Assembly (NCBI RefSeq): GCF_002886255.1
Contig: NZ_NJAU01000003.1
Coordinates: 186,001-250,000, forward strand
Source: Alteribacillus bidgolensis
GTDB taxonomy: Bacteria; Bacillota; Bacilli; Bacillales; Marinococcaceae
DNA length: 64,000 nucleotides
Reading direction: 5' to 3'
Position 1 is the first letter of the stretch; each line of letters starts with the position of its first letter. The notes under the pieces were generated by a model. The model had not been told where the DNA came from. It did not search any database and was given only the letters and a program-made list of their open reading frames with translations. The position numbers and the translations under genes are program-made. Below, piece by piece: positions 8,623-17,327 of the stretch.

Positions 8623-10209
8623 ATGAGAAAAAATGAAAAAACATATAGCCTTTATAAGGCAGTATTTATCCCAGCTATAATTATTCTTACGGTAGAAATG
8701 CTTTTCGGTATGTTTTTTACAGAAAAGTTTGGTACGGTCCTTACTAATACTATTTATTGGGTAGGAGATAATTTTGGTTGGTGGATTAATATTTTATCTG
8801 TGTTGGCCATTATTTTTGCCATTTGTTTCGTCATTTTTAAGTATGGGGACGTTCGTATCGGAGGTGCGGATGCAAAGCCGGAGTACACTACCTGGCAATG
8901 GATTTCCATCACCACCTGTGGAGGCATTGGCGTTGGCCTGCTGTTCTGGGCCATGGGAGAGCCAATTTACCACTTTATGACACCGCCTGTAGCTCCCGGT
9001 GTAGAGGCCGGTTCACGGGAGGCTGCAATTTTCGCAGTCAGTCAAACAATGTTTAACTGGTCTTTCGTTCAGTACGCCATGTATTCTTTTTGCGGTCTCG
9101 CATTCGCTCTGCTAACTTATAATTCCAATAAAAGTCTTTCCTTTGGTTCACTTGTAGAGCATAGTTTCAATCGTAAAATTTCTTGGCTGACCACTGTGGT
9201 ACAGATATTCGCTGTTTTTGCTCTTGCCAGTGGAGTTTCCAACTCTATGGGAGCTGGTCTTCTACAGATAGGTGCTGGTATTGAAAGTGTATTTAATATA
9301 GAACAAGGCAATATGGTCTGGCTGCTCATCGCGGTTTTTGTTGGAGCATTTTTTATTATCTCCTCTGTTACTGGTATCTCTAAGGGACTGACTAAAATTT
9401 CGTCCATCACCATGATACTATTATTTTTCTTGTTAGGATATGTGCTGATTTTCGGAGACGCTCGGTTTATCAGTAAAATCAGCACGGAAGCTTTTGGCAC
9501 TATCATGGATAATTTCTGGAGCAAGATTACGTATAATAATACGATGGTGCCCCAGGATCAGTGGCCGAATGAGTGGACGATCACTTACTGGAACGCCTTT
9601 ATAATCTTTGCTCCTGTTATAGGAATGTTTTTGGCTCGCCTGGGAAAAGGGCGAACTGTACGCCAATTTTTGTTGTTTAATATACTTGTACCATCTACCT
9701 TTTGTATCATATGGATTGGGGTTTTTGCCGGCCTGATTATGAAAGCACAGTCTTCTGGCCTAATAGATGTCTGGGCTGCTGTACAGGAGTTAGGAATGCA
9801 GACTACAATTTACCAGGTTCTTGGTAATATGCCCGGTGGTACTTTCATTCAAATAGTTTTCCTTGTAACCGTTATCTTTTCCTTTGTAACTCTGGCCGAC
9901 CCTATGAGCTCTGTACTCGCTACTCTGTGCGTTCATGACCAGCAGATTGATGATGAACCACCTACCAAGATTAAAATTTTAATGGGAAGTATTGTAACTA
10001 CAGTCTCTTACCTTCTAGTGGCTTCTGGAGGTTCTGATTCCGTTAAGGGTCTGTTGAATCTGGGAGGATTGCTGATGACGATCCCAATGCTGTGGTTGTT
10101 CCTTGAAAACTTCCGTATTGGTGGCAATCTGCTGCAGAAAAAGAATTACCTTGGAAGGCTTCCTAATGAAAGCGCTACACTAAGCAAAAAGATGAAAAAG
10201 GTTAAATAG
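8623..10209 (+). CDS. BCCT-family betaine/carnitine/choline-type transporter
   Basis: Secondary transporter of the betaine-carnitine-choline family, 528 aa with about 12 hydrophobic helices. The family signature in TM4 reads GGIGVGLLFWAMGEPIYHF; the usual form is W.IG.G..FW...EP..H. A second conserved block (TYWNAFIIFAPVIGMFLARL) lies in the C-terminal half. It moves quaternary or related amines with Na+ or H+, for osmoprotection or nutrition. No osmosensing charged C-terminal extension is evident. The neighbouring amine oxidase and aldehyde dehydrogenase favour a catabolic substrate. GGGAGGGAG precedes the ATG, and a cre-like site lies about 370 bases upstream. Confidence 0.9.
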   Translation: MRKNEKTYSLYKAVFIPAIIILTVEMLFGMFFTEKFGTVLTNTIYWVGDNFGWWINILSVLAIIFAICFVIFKYGDVRIGGADAKPEYTTWQWISITTCGGIGVGLLFWAMGEPIYHFMTPPVAPGVEAGSREAAIFAVSQTMFNWSFVQYAMYSFCGLAFALLTYNSNKSLSFGSLVEHSFNRKISWLTTVVQIFAVFALASGVSNSMGAGLLQIGAGIESVFNIEQGNMVWLLIAVFVGAFFIISSVTGISKGLTKISSITMILLFFLLGYVLIFGDARFISKISTEAFGTIMDNFWSKITYNNTMVPQDQWPNEWTITYWNAFIIFAPVIGMFLARLGKGRTVRQFLLFNILVPSTFCIIWIGVFAGLIMKAQSSGLIDVWAAVQELGMQTTIYQVLGNMPGGTFIQIVFLVTVIFSFVTLADPMSSVLATLCVHDQQIDDEPPTKIKILMGSIVTTVSYLLVASGGSDSVKGLLNLGGLLMTIPMLWLFLENFRIGGNLLQKKNYLGRLPNESATLSKKMKKVK

Positions 10210-10271
10210 AGAAACCTATATGTCCTAAATACATGATGGGGGTACCCAGGGGACTTACTGGAGTGGATGCT

Positions 10272-11201
10272 GTGAAAAAAAGAATATTAAATCTTAGAGT
10301 TTACCTTGTCACAATTGCTGGCGCGGCATGTTGGGGACTAATTGGTTTATTTATTGCTCCATTGTATGCTCATGGCTTTACACCATGGGACGTAGTTGCC
10401 ATTCGAGGAATTTTTTCCTTTGTTATTCTCATCCTAATTATGACTATATTTTATCGTGACCAGTTACGCACCAGAGTTAAAGATCACTTTTATTTCGGTG
10501 GTGCAGGAATTTTTAGTATTGCGTTTTTTAATTATTTTTACTTTGAAGTCTTTTCTCAATCAAGTTTATCCCTTGCAGTAACACTATTATATACGGGGCC
10601 ACTGTTCGTAACCATTCTTTCACGACTTTTTTTTAAAGAATCTTTGACTATTCGTAAAGGCATAGCACTTGCTCTTGCTGTTATAGGTTGTGCATTTGTT
10701 GTGGGTTTGTTACCTTTTGGCCAAGAAGGTATACCTATGAATATCTTGTTAATGGGGATTCTTTCAGGGTTTTGTTATGCATTGTATAGTATTTTTAGTA
10801 AGCCTATAACAAAACGTTATTCTGCGTTAACCATTACTATGTATACGTTTCTTTATACAAGTATTTTTATGTTATTGACAAGTGATATAATGAAGAAAAC
10901 TAGTCAATTTCAACATTTAGATGTTTTGGTATATGCCGTTTTGTTGGCTTTAGTGACAACAGTCGCAGCTTATCTTTTGTATTCTTCAGGTTTGAAATAT
11001 CTTGAAGCTAGCAAGGCTTCTATTTTAGCGACAATAGAGCCTATTGTTGCAGTATTAACTGGAGTACTTTTTCTTGGGGAGAATCTTCGACCATGGCAAG
11101 TATTAGGAATTGCATTGGTTTTGTATTCAGCAATTCTGGTTGCCAAGAAACGGAGTAGGGTAAAGAAAACAGTTGACATGAAACAGTATGAAATTCATTG
11201 A
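10272..11201 (+). CDS. EamA (DMT superfamily) exporter/permease
   Basis: Ten-helix drug/metabolite transporter of about 309 aa with two EamA repeats. The first begins GAACWGLIGLFIAPLY and the second starts near GILSGFCYALYSIFSKPI and ends ATIEPIVAVLTGVLFLGE, a typical EamA TM9 block. The GTG at 10272 is preferred because GGAGTGG lies six bases before it. An in-frame ATG at 10233 would add 13 residues but has no proper site. It follows the BCCT gene by about 60 bases and could export a product of the amine pathway. The substrate is unknown. Confidence 0.8.
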   Translation: MKKRILNLRVYLVTIAGAACWGLIGLFIAPLYAHGFTPWDVVAIRGIFSFVILILIMTIFYRDQLRTRVKDHFYFGGAGIFSIAFFNYFYFEVFSQSSLSLAVTLLYTGPLFVTILSRLFFKESLTIRKGIALALAVIGCAFVVGLLPFGQEGIPMNILLMGILSGFCYALYSIFSKPITKRYSALTITMYTFLYTSIFMLLTSDIMKKTSQFQHLDVLVYAVLLALVTTVAAYLLYSSGLKYLEASKASILATIEPIVAVLTGVLFLGENLRPWQVLGIALVLYSAILVAKKRSRVKKTVDMKQYEIH

Positions 11202-11348
11202 TTGTCTTAATAATCAAAGTAAACTGAACAACCTAGAGTTGTCCTCTCTATATTTTTGATTTATACATCTTCTGTAATGAGATATAATATATTAATGATG
11301 GTCATAATTTTGAGATTACCTGTCGCCAGAAGGTGAAAGGAGATTCAA

Positions 11349-12215
11349 ATGAGCTCACATAACCAATCATTAATTACTGAAATAATTAATATTAAGGATT
11401 CTCTACCAAAAAAACAAAGACAACTATGCGATTATATCTTGAAGAATTATCAATCAATAGGGATGATAACTGTTAAAGGGCTCGCAGATAATGCTAATGT
11501 TGGAGTTTCAACCGTTATGCGCGCGATAAATGCATTAGGATATGACAACTTTAATGTTTTTCGAAAAGATATCTTTAATGAATCATTGCCTGCTGAATCA
11601 AAATGGACATTAAAGAAGTCTTTTTCAGAAATCCCTAATAAAGAAGAGAGTGCTCCAACTATATTACAAGTATGGAATGAATCTATGGACATACTGGATA
11701 AATCATTAGACTCAGATTTAATAGAAAATTTCGAAACTGTAATTGATGTTATTAGCCATTCAAGTCAGCTTAATATTTTAGGTACTAGACCATATAAGGC
11801 CATGGCTTTATATCTTGAACAGTTGCTTGGAGAATTTTATTCTAAGATAAGACAATTAAGCCATGATACCGAAGTACTCTTTGATAAAATATTACAATTT
11901 GAAAAGGATGAAGTTTTACTGGTATTTGCTTTTGAACCATACACTAATCGAATTATACAAGCAGCTATGCTGGCCAATCAACTGGGTATCAAGATTATAT
12001 TGATAACGGACCATATTTCTTGTCCTATTATTCGATACGCTTCCGTAACATTAAAAGTAGAAGTAAGTGAAAAACAATTTTCTGTGGTACCAATTATTAC
12101 CTTAATAGAGGCATTAGTTATTGAAATTGGGAAACGTTCCTCTGAAGAATCAATTAAAAAATTGAAAAAACTAGAGAGAACGCTTATTGAAAATAATGTA
12201 ACTTATTCATATTAA
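11349..12215 (+). CDS. RpiR-family transcriptional regulator (HTH + SIS)
   Basis: A 288-aa regulator. The N-terminal RpiR helix-turn-helix (about 1-77) includes KKQRQLCDYIL and NVGVSTVMRAINALGYDNF. The C-terminal SIS domain (about 130-270) includes LNILGTRPYKAMA and EVLLVFAFEPYTNRI. SIS domains bind sugar phosphates or related metabolites, and RpiR proteins usually control nearby catabolic genes. It follows the EamA gene on the same strand after about 147 bases, with AAAGGAG before the ATG, so it is the likely local regulator of the amine/aldehyde cluster. A hairpin terminator follows. Confidence 0.85.
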   Translation: MSSHNQSLITEIINIKDSLPKKQRQLCDYILKNYQSIGMITVKGLADNANVGVSTVMRAINALGYDNFNVFRKDIFNESLPAESKWTLKKSFSEIPNKEESAPTILQVWNESMDILDKSLDSDLIENFETVIDVISHSSQLNILGTRPYKAMALYLEQLLGEFYSKIRQLSHDTEVLFDKILQFEKDEVLLVFAFEPYTNRIIQAAMLANQLGIKIILITDHISCPIIRYASVTLKVEVSEKQFSVVPIITLIEALVIEIGKRSSEESIKKLKKLERTLIENNVTYSY

Positions 12216-12237
12216 GACTTTGTATTACGTTAAGTCA

Positions 12238-12275
12238 GGAATCAATCCTACAATTGTGGGGTTGATCCTCTTTTT
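12238..12275 (+). terminator. Terminator after RpiR gene
   Basis: GGAATCAATCC pairs imperfectly with GGGGTTGATCC and is followed by TCTTTTT. It ends the RpiR transcript about 25 bases after the stop. Confidence 0.65.
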
Positions 12276-12402
12276 GGAGATTCGCTTTTGAAAATCATTT
12301 GGGTATTGGTGCAAATTAAAATATTGGCAGTTCTTGACGAGTGTGACATGATTCGTTAACTATTTTTATCTCGTATTAATTTAATTCAGGGCGTCCTACC
12401 TA

Positions 12403-12439
12403 AAAAACGCTTGAACCTAATTAAGGTTCAAGCGTTTTT
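12403..12439. terminator. Perfect bidirectional hairpin
   Basis: A 15-bp perfect stem (AAAAACGCTTGAACC / GGTTCAAGCGTTTTT) with a 7-base loop, flanked by A and T runs so it can terminate in both directions. No intact gene adjoins it now, so it probably survives from a deleted neighbour. Confidence 0.7.
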
Positions 12440-12510
12440 CATAGGCTGGTCCAGAGAAAGATTGCTGTAGAATAGCTATTATAAGCTTATCTCTCTCCTT
12501 GATAGTTAAT

Positions 12511-12591
12511 AGATATCTTTGGCTTTATGTATATGGCACACTCGGCGTTGGTGTAGGAATAATCATTTTAGCTCGGGTTAATGGTGGATAA
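12511..12591 (+). pseudogene. Possible C-terminal tail of a membrane transporter
   Basis: An in-frame tail of 26 codons reads as one hydrophobic helix (LYVYGTLGVGVGIIILAR) then a short polar end and stop, like the last helix of an MFS permease. Nothing upstream continues it. A relic is the best reading, held with low confidence. Confidence 0.25.
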
Positions 12592-12642
12592 CAACTAAGT
12601 ATTCGAATTTTGATCAACATAGAAATATCGGAGGCTAAAACA

Positions 12643-12837
12643 ATGGATTTTCTTTATTTAAACATAGAGAAAATGATCAAAGCTGGAGTACTTAATATGG
12701 ATAAATGTATTGAAAAAACTGATGAATCTTTTAATTTCTTGGAAAAGGAAATTATCTTATGGAGCCAAAGGGGGGTTGATCACGGAATCACATATGATTT
12801 ACATAAACGATCTAATACCGGAGCTAATGATTTCTAG
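12643..12837 (+). pseudogene. Ornithine cyclodeaminase-family N-terminal relic
   Basis: From the ATG at 12643, preceded by CGGAGG, the frame encodes MDFLYLNIEKMIKAGVLNMD and a short continuation. This matches the N-terminus of ornithine cyclodeaminase/mu-crystallin proteins, including the form annotated beside tyramine oxidase. The similarity fades after about 50 codons; another frame (12710-12898) carries a GAKGG-like piece. The family has about 320-350 aa, so more than 80% is gone. Its position between an amine-catabolism regulator and an SDR suggests it once belonged to that pathway. Confidence 0.6.
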
Positions 12838-12908
12838 ACAGGTGAGCCATAATAATTTTGTATTTGCTCATTCTATATTAGAGGAACATAAAAACTAAGG
12901 GAGAGAGT

Positions 12909-13652
12909 ATGGCTGACTTAAAAAAACAAGTAATTCTTATTACTGGTGCGAATCGTGGGCAGGGAAAAGCTATTGCTGAGCACCTTGTCTCGTTAGGTGG
13001 CATTGTAGTGATAGGTGCCCGAAATTATGAAAATGCTCAAGAAGTTGCAGTGGCGATAGGTAAAGACCACGCATATCCAGTGCAGTTGGATGTTACAAAA
13101 GAATCACAGTGGGAAGCAGCTATGGATGTAATTGTAGATAAATTTGGTAAAATAGATGTGCTCGTTAATAATGCTGGAGTCCTGATACATAAACCGTTCA
13201 CAGACATAACCATAGATGATTATCAACAGATGATTAATGTAAATCAGCTCGGAGTATTCAGAGGGATGCAAGCTGTTATTCCGCATATGGAAAAACAGCA
13301 AAAAGGTTCTATCATAAATAATTTATCAATCTCTGCGTTTGACCCAATCAGTAAATCTTCTGCCTATGCTGCGACAAAAGCGTCTGTGGTTGCGATGTCT
13401 AAAGCAGCAGCCATTGAATTAGGAAAAAAAGGAATCCGAGTAAACATGGTCCATCCGGGTGGAATTGAAACGGAAATGGCCACCCAAGGTGAGGGTGTTC
13501 CGGATTTTTACAATTCGGTTCCTCTAGGACGTATCGGACAGCCGGTTGTTGCTCGAACTGTAGCGTTCCTTGCTTCTGATGAAAGTTCATATTGCACGGG
13601 AACAGAAATTGTCGTTGATGGTGGAATGACATTGGGGATTAAGGAAGATTAA
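12909..13652 (+). CDS. SDR-family NAD(P)-dependent oxidoreductase
   Basis: A classical short-chain dehydrogenase/reductase of 247 aa. The cofactor motif TGANRGQG is at 12-19, NNAG at 87-90, the catalytic serine near 140-142, and Y153-x3-K157 (YAATK) is intact. The C-terminal PGG..T block and the final VDGG are typical of the 3-oxoacyl/steroid-type classical group. GGGAGAGAG before the ATG supports the start. It is the last intact gene of the 4-13.7 kb catabolic run. The substrate is not identifiable. Confidence 0.85.
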   Translation: MADLKKQVILITGANRGQGKAIAEHLVSLGGIVVIGARNYENAQEVAVAIGKDHAYPVQLDVTKESQWEAAMDVIVDKFGKIDVLVNNAGVLIHKPFTDITIDDYQQMINVNQLGVFRGMQAVIPHMEKQQKGSIINNLSISAFDPISKSSAYAATKASVVAMSKAAAIELGKKGIRVNMVHPGGIETEMATQGEGVPDFYNSVPLGRIGQPVVARTVAFLASDESSYCTGTEIVVDGGMTLGIKED

Positions 13653-14095
13653 TTAAGGAGGGTAAGCCCATATTCAAAACAGGCTTTTAATTACAAGAAA
13701 TGTCGATTGTATATGGTGCTTTTGTGAAGCATGCGCTTCTGGAGTCAGAAATGCGCTCTTTCCACGAAATTCAAGCACGATGAAAGCCGAGGAAGCTGCC
13801 AAAATGTACGATGAAGATGTCGAGAAGCAGGCCAAACAAACAGCTTGGCCTCCGCGTTTTATTTGATCTAAGTCTATATGACCTTAACGAGTCTGTCCAA
13901 CCCAGTGTAGCCTATCCAAACCACCCGTACGCCACGTTTGTCTATGTTCCTTTTTCCAGATGCCGTCAGACCGTATACCTTGAACTACCCCCGCCTACGC
14001 TTACGCTAAGAGGTGGGGGATGAATCGCTCAATAACGATAAAAACACAACCTTATAGACAAAGGCCAAAATATTGCATCTGATGCTAGGGGAAAC
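13653..14095. other. Relic stretch after the SDR gene
   Basis: About 440 bases. A short frame at 13700-13783 (28 codons) is followed, after a frame change, by a lysine/glutamate-rich run ending near 13864; together they look like a broken small gene of unknown family. The rest carries the GC-rich palindrome near 13988 and no supported gene. Confidence 0.35.
13988..14019. repeat. GC-rich palindrome, possible IS200/IS605-type end
   Basis: CCCCCGCCT pairs with AGAGGTGGGGG across a short loop containing CGCTTACG. It is much richer in GC than its surroundings. Subterminal hairpins of this kind mark the ends of IS200/IS605-type elements and their guide RNAs. No tnpA or tnpB remains nearby, so this could be a solo end. 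A terminator is the alternative, but no T-run follows. Confidence 0.35.
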
Positions 14096-14227
14096 CTACT
14101 TGGATCTGTTTTGTCTTTTTTCCAGTTCTTTTTTGATCATTGGAATACCTTTTTCTTTTCCCTGTCTAATTAATTTTTTTACTTTTGGATCATTCGCGAG
14201 CTTTATTAGTTTCGACAGCTTTCCCAT
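14096..14227 (-). CDS. Small basic protein (43 aa), unknown
   Basis: A short gene with good signals: AGGGAGG lies about nine bases before the ATG at 14227. The product begins MGKLSKLIKLANDPKVKK and continues as a lysine-rich, probably single amphipathic helix (about 15 Lys/Arg among 43 residues), with no cysteine or signal peptide. I recognise no family. The clean ribosome site and strong helix periodicity favour a real gene over chance. No operon partner is visible. Confidence 0.5.
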   Translation of the reverse strand: MGKLSKLIKLANDPKVKKLIRQGKEKGIPMIKKELEKRQNRSK

Positions 14228-14840
14228 GTAAGATGCCTCCCTGAATGCCTATTTTCTATGCATTCATGTATCTCCGTAGTTAGTATACTATAACCTTGTA
14301 CCACTTATAAAGCGTCCAGCTGTCGATTGTCGTTCTGTATTTATTTTTCTCCTTCTACAACTACGGAAAATTACTTACATGGGGTAAAGGTAGCATCCGT
14401 TAATTTTGGGGCCATCTGTCCAATAAATGGAATTGGAGAACTACCAAGTTGTTTAATATGATTTGCTGATCTCCTTTCTCTCCCTTATTTCTTTGTACAG
14501 CTTTGCCTTAGATACACCCGTCTCCTTTGTGGCACCGTACCGCGCTTTGTTTGCTCGTAATATTCTTTTGGAGAGAGATCAAAAATACTTCAAAAAGTAT
14601 AAATACAGAACAAGTATTTATATGCATAACCTGAAAACCACATTGTTTCGTAATCGGGGCCATATTCTTGAATATGAGAAGAAAATTAATAGAAAGTAAA
14701 TCGAAGCTCTAAGTTATTCATTTATTAGGGTAAGTTTAGTTGAAATAGAAAAACCCTATTTAACAAAGCTTCTTTTCGAATGTATTTAAGTAGTGATAAG
14801 AAATTAGTATACTGGAGTGAGTTCAGGAGGAGGTGAAATC
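14228..14840. other. Gap before the LysM deacetylase
   Basis: About 610 bases with no gene I can support. An open frame at 14463-14699 has no ribosome site and no domain-like sequence. The last 25 bases carry the GGAGGAGG site of the next gene. Confidence 0.4.
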
Positions 14841-15804
14841 ATGCTTAAAAAAGCGACCATTTTAATTTCATTTATCTTAGTTTGTCTGCCTTTGTTTGAT
14901 AAATCTGCAATGGCTGAGACTCACATTGTTCAATCGGGAGATACCCTTTCGAAAATTTCCAACAAGTATGGAACATCAGTAGATAAGATTGTTAACCAGA
15001 ACAAACTGGTATCTACTATAATTGAGCCAGGTCAACACTTAGAAATTCCTAACTCGTACATAGTTAGTGAAGGGGACACACTTTATAAAATTTCTATTAA
15101 ACTCGGAGTCTCTATACCTGAGTTATTAGAATCTACCCCAACAATAAAAAATCCTGATTGGATTTATCCTGGACAAATAATCAATGTTCCTATAAAAAAT
15201 GAAATGATTTTTATGGGGAATCCCAATAAGAAAAGAGTTGCCCTTACTTTTGACGACGGTCCAGAAGATACTTATACCCCTCAAATTTTAGAAATCTTAA
15301 AGCGAAAAGGTGTGAAGGCTACCTTTTTTGTGGTAGGAGAGAGGGTCAAGGAATATCCAGAACGACTAAGACAAATTTACAGAGAGGGACATGCTATAGG
15401 CAACCATACTTGGGATACACCCGCATTTGCCTGAGCTTACGGACCAACAATTTAACGAAAACATACAGTCGACTACCGCAGAAATTGAGAAAATTATAGG
15501 GGTCAAACCAGATTTATTCCGACCGCCATTTGGAGAAATTGAAGATCGACAGGTAGAAATGCTTAATAAACAAGGCTACCGTTCGATTATGTGGACGGCC
15601 GATACAAAGGACTGGAACGGAGTGTCTGCTGAAGAAATTGTATCAAGAGTGAAGCAAGATGCTAGCCCTGGAGTTATAATGCTTCAACATAACTACCATT
15701 CATCCGAACAATTTGAAACTGTTAAGGCATTGCCTCAAATCATTGACGAACTACAAGCACAGGGCTATGAATTTGTTACCGTTCCAACACTCTTGGGTAA
15801 TTAG
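14841..15804 (+). pseudogene. LysM - polysaccharide deacetylase, one frameshift
   Basis: Encodes a secreted cell-wall enzyme: signal peptide (about 1-25), two LysM repeats (HIVQSGDTLSKIS and YIVSEGDTLYKIS), then a NodB-type deacetylase with TFDDGP. The frame breaks at about 15417 and resumes (HLPELTDQQF, RPPFGE, LQHNY) to 15804. Removing one A at 15417 restores GNHTWDHPHL, including the zinc-binding H-x3-H motif of this family. Length without the shift would be about 320 aa, normal for LysM-deacetylases that act on peptidoglycan or chitin oligomers. GGAGGAGG sets the start at 14841. A genuine mutation or a base-call error are both possible. Confidence 0.85.
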
Positions 15805-15821
15805 AAACCAGGTATGAATAA

Positions 15822-15859
15822 AAACTATCCCAATAGGGTAACCCTTATTGGGATAGTTT
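15822..15859. terminator. Terminator after LysM deacetylase
   Basis: A 14-bp perfect stem (AAACTATCCCAATA / TATTGGGATAGTTT) with a self-complementary loop, then TGTTTTG. Near-symmetric, so it may work in both directions. Confidence 0.75.
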
Positions 15860-15940
15860 GTTTTGTAAGATTACTATAATTGGAAGTATTCCATATGAAG
15901 TATGTAAAATATAAATTAAAATCTAAGTACTTTAGAGAGA

Positions 15941-16020
15941 ACGGTACCGTGTCAATAAGTTTGTGTAAAACGGTAGGGTGATCCTTGGAGGAGGGCTGGC
16001 CATGTAGACCAGCTTCGTTC
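15941..16020. repeat. Possible IS256-family end remnant
   Basis: Holds GTGTCAATAAGTTTGTGTAA followed by a GC-rich segment. The reverse complement (TTTACACAAACTTATTGACAC) resembles IS256-family terminal inverted repeats, from memory of the family. No transposase is left. A low-confidence solo end. Confidence 0.3.
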
Positions 16021-16108
16021 ACCTATCCTGGTTTAAATATACTGGAATGTTAAATTGACTGGATAGGTAACATGCATCTTCTTAAAGTTAAAAACACAAA
16101 GGAAAACT

Positions 16109-16687
16109 TTATAGTAAGGCTGTAAAATAAAGTTCATTATAAAAAAAGCATTTTTTAAATTTTTTTATCACATTGCATTGAAAATTTTCAGTGGTAAAGA
16201 AATTGAGATAATCCTTTTCACTTCGAATGTAATCACCTTTATCATTATACTTCATGAACCAATTGCTAATCGGAGATTTTTCAAAAAAGCAAGGCTCTAT
16301 AACGACAATCTTGCCTTGCGGTTTTAAAATTCTTTTGAACTCCTTGATATAACAAAGGATCATTTCTGGAGGAATATGGTGCAATACAGCGACGATTAAA
16401 ATAAAATCAAAGCTATTGTCCTCCGCCGGAAGTTCATTCCCCTTAAAGGCCTTAAAACGATATTGGTTATACTTGCGTTTGGCAAAGTCGATTCTGCGCG
16501 AATCCGGGTCAATCCCAAGGTAATGAACAGGTGAACATAAGGTACAATTAGCCCCGGTACCAGCTCCAAAATCCAGTACTTTTTTATCTGTAAAATTAAA
16601 GTGTTGTTGAATATTATTTTGAATATATACTTTTGTTATCCATTTTGGCCGAATAAACGAGTGGTAAATTCTAGGTGATAATTGCAA
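16109..16687 (-). CDS. Class I SAM-dependent methyltransferase
   Basis: A 192-aa methyltransferase of the type 11/UbiE-like fold. Motif I is VLDFGAGTGANC (about 35-46), motif II GIDPDSRRI, and the post-I region reads NELPAEDNSFDFILIVAVLHHI, a typical SAM-binding core. The C-terminal half is short but complete for this class. The substrate could be a small molecule, lipid or protein and cannot be told. It stands alone on the minus strand with no clear operon partner, and the ribosome site before 16687 is weak. Confidence 0.75.
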   Translation of the reverse strand: MQLSPRIYHSFIRPKWITKVYIQNNIQQHFNFTDKKVLDFGAGTGANCTLCSPVHYLGIDPDSRRIDFAKRKYNQYRFKAFKGNELPAEDNSFDFILIVAVLHHIPPEMILCYIKEFKRILKPQGKIVVIEPCFFEKSPISNWFMKYNDKGDYIRSEKDYLNFFTTENFQCNVIKKFKKCFFYNELYFTALL

Positions 16688-17327
16688 TTAAAAGCACCTG
16701 CACTTTTCAGGAATTGTTCTCCATATTCCTTAGAGAATTGTAACTAATGTGGCTTATCATCAATTTCGGTTTTATTATGTTCTAATAAACGAGGTGATAC
16801 ACTGGAAGTGTGAGGAAAGGATTGAAAAAACCAGAGAGGAGATATGGGTATGAAAAAGCTATCTTTATATAGGAGGTAAGCAATCGATACCTTGTTTTGC
16901 TGTATCATTAAACGGCAATTAAGAAATGCATTTTATGGCAGTATATTTTTTGAATATCACTACGCTTTACATGGAGTGGCGGACGAGTTATGCTTGCTGC
17001 TGCTTTTGCCATTTTAATTTATCCGCAGTGGATCTATGTTAAGCGACAAACTGTTTATGAATAATCCCTGTATAGAACTAATAAATATACTGACCGATTG
17101 GTACATTAGTTAAATGCCAAAAAAATGTATCAATTGTTTCGGCTTGAACACCTATCCCCCTCGATCTGAAGTCTTTTCTTTTTTCGATAAATACCCGTAA
17201 AAAAGAGTACTAGGTCAGGAAGAATAATAATAGCTAAGGTTCTTTTCCTTGTTTTTGGATAATCTATCAAAAGATCCATTTTATGAAAATGTGTTTTTTG
17301 AATTTTCAGGACACCATCTGTTTACTT
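16688..17327. other. Gap with a decayed membrane-protein tail
   Basis: About 640 bases. Near 16985-17064 one frame reads VMLAAAFAILIYPQWIYVKR and stops, like the last helix of a small membrane protein. A neighbouring frame just upstream (about 16945-16990) reads YHYALHGVA, so a frameshifted relic is likely. Nothing else is recognised. Confidence 0.35.

Noticed and set aside
13811..14023. 70-aa open frame over the GC-rich palindrome
   Set aside because: Its end is translated from the palindrome itself, with no ribosome site.
14463..14699. 78-aa open frame before the LysM gene
   Set aside because: No ribosome site or recognisable domain; AT-rich composition gives such frames by chance.
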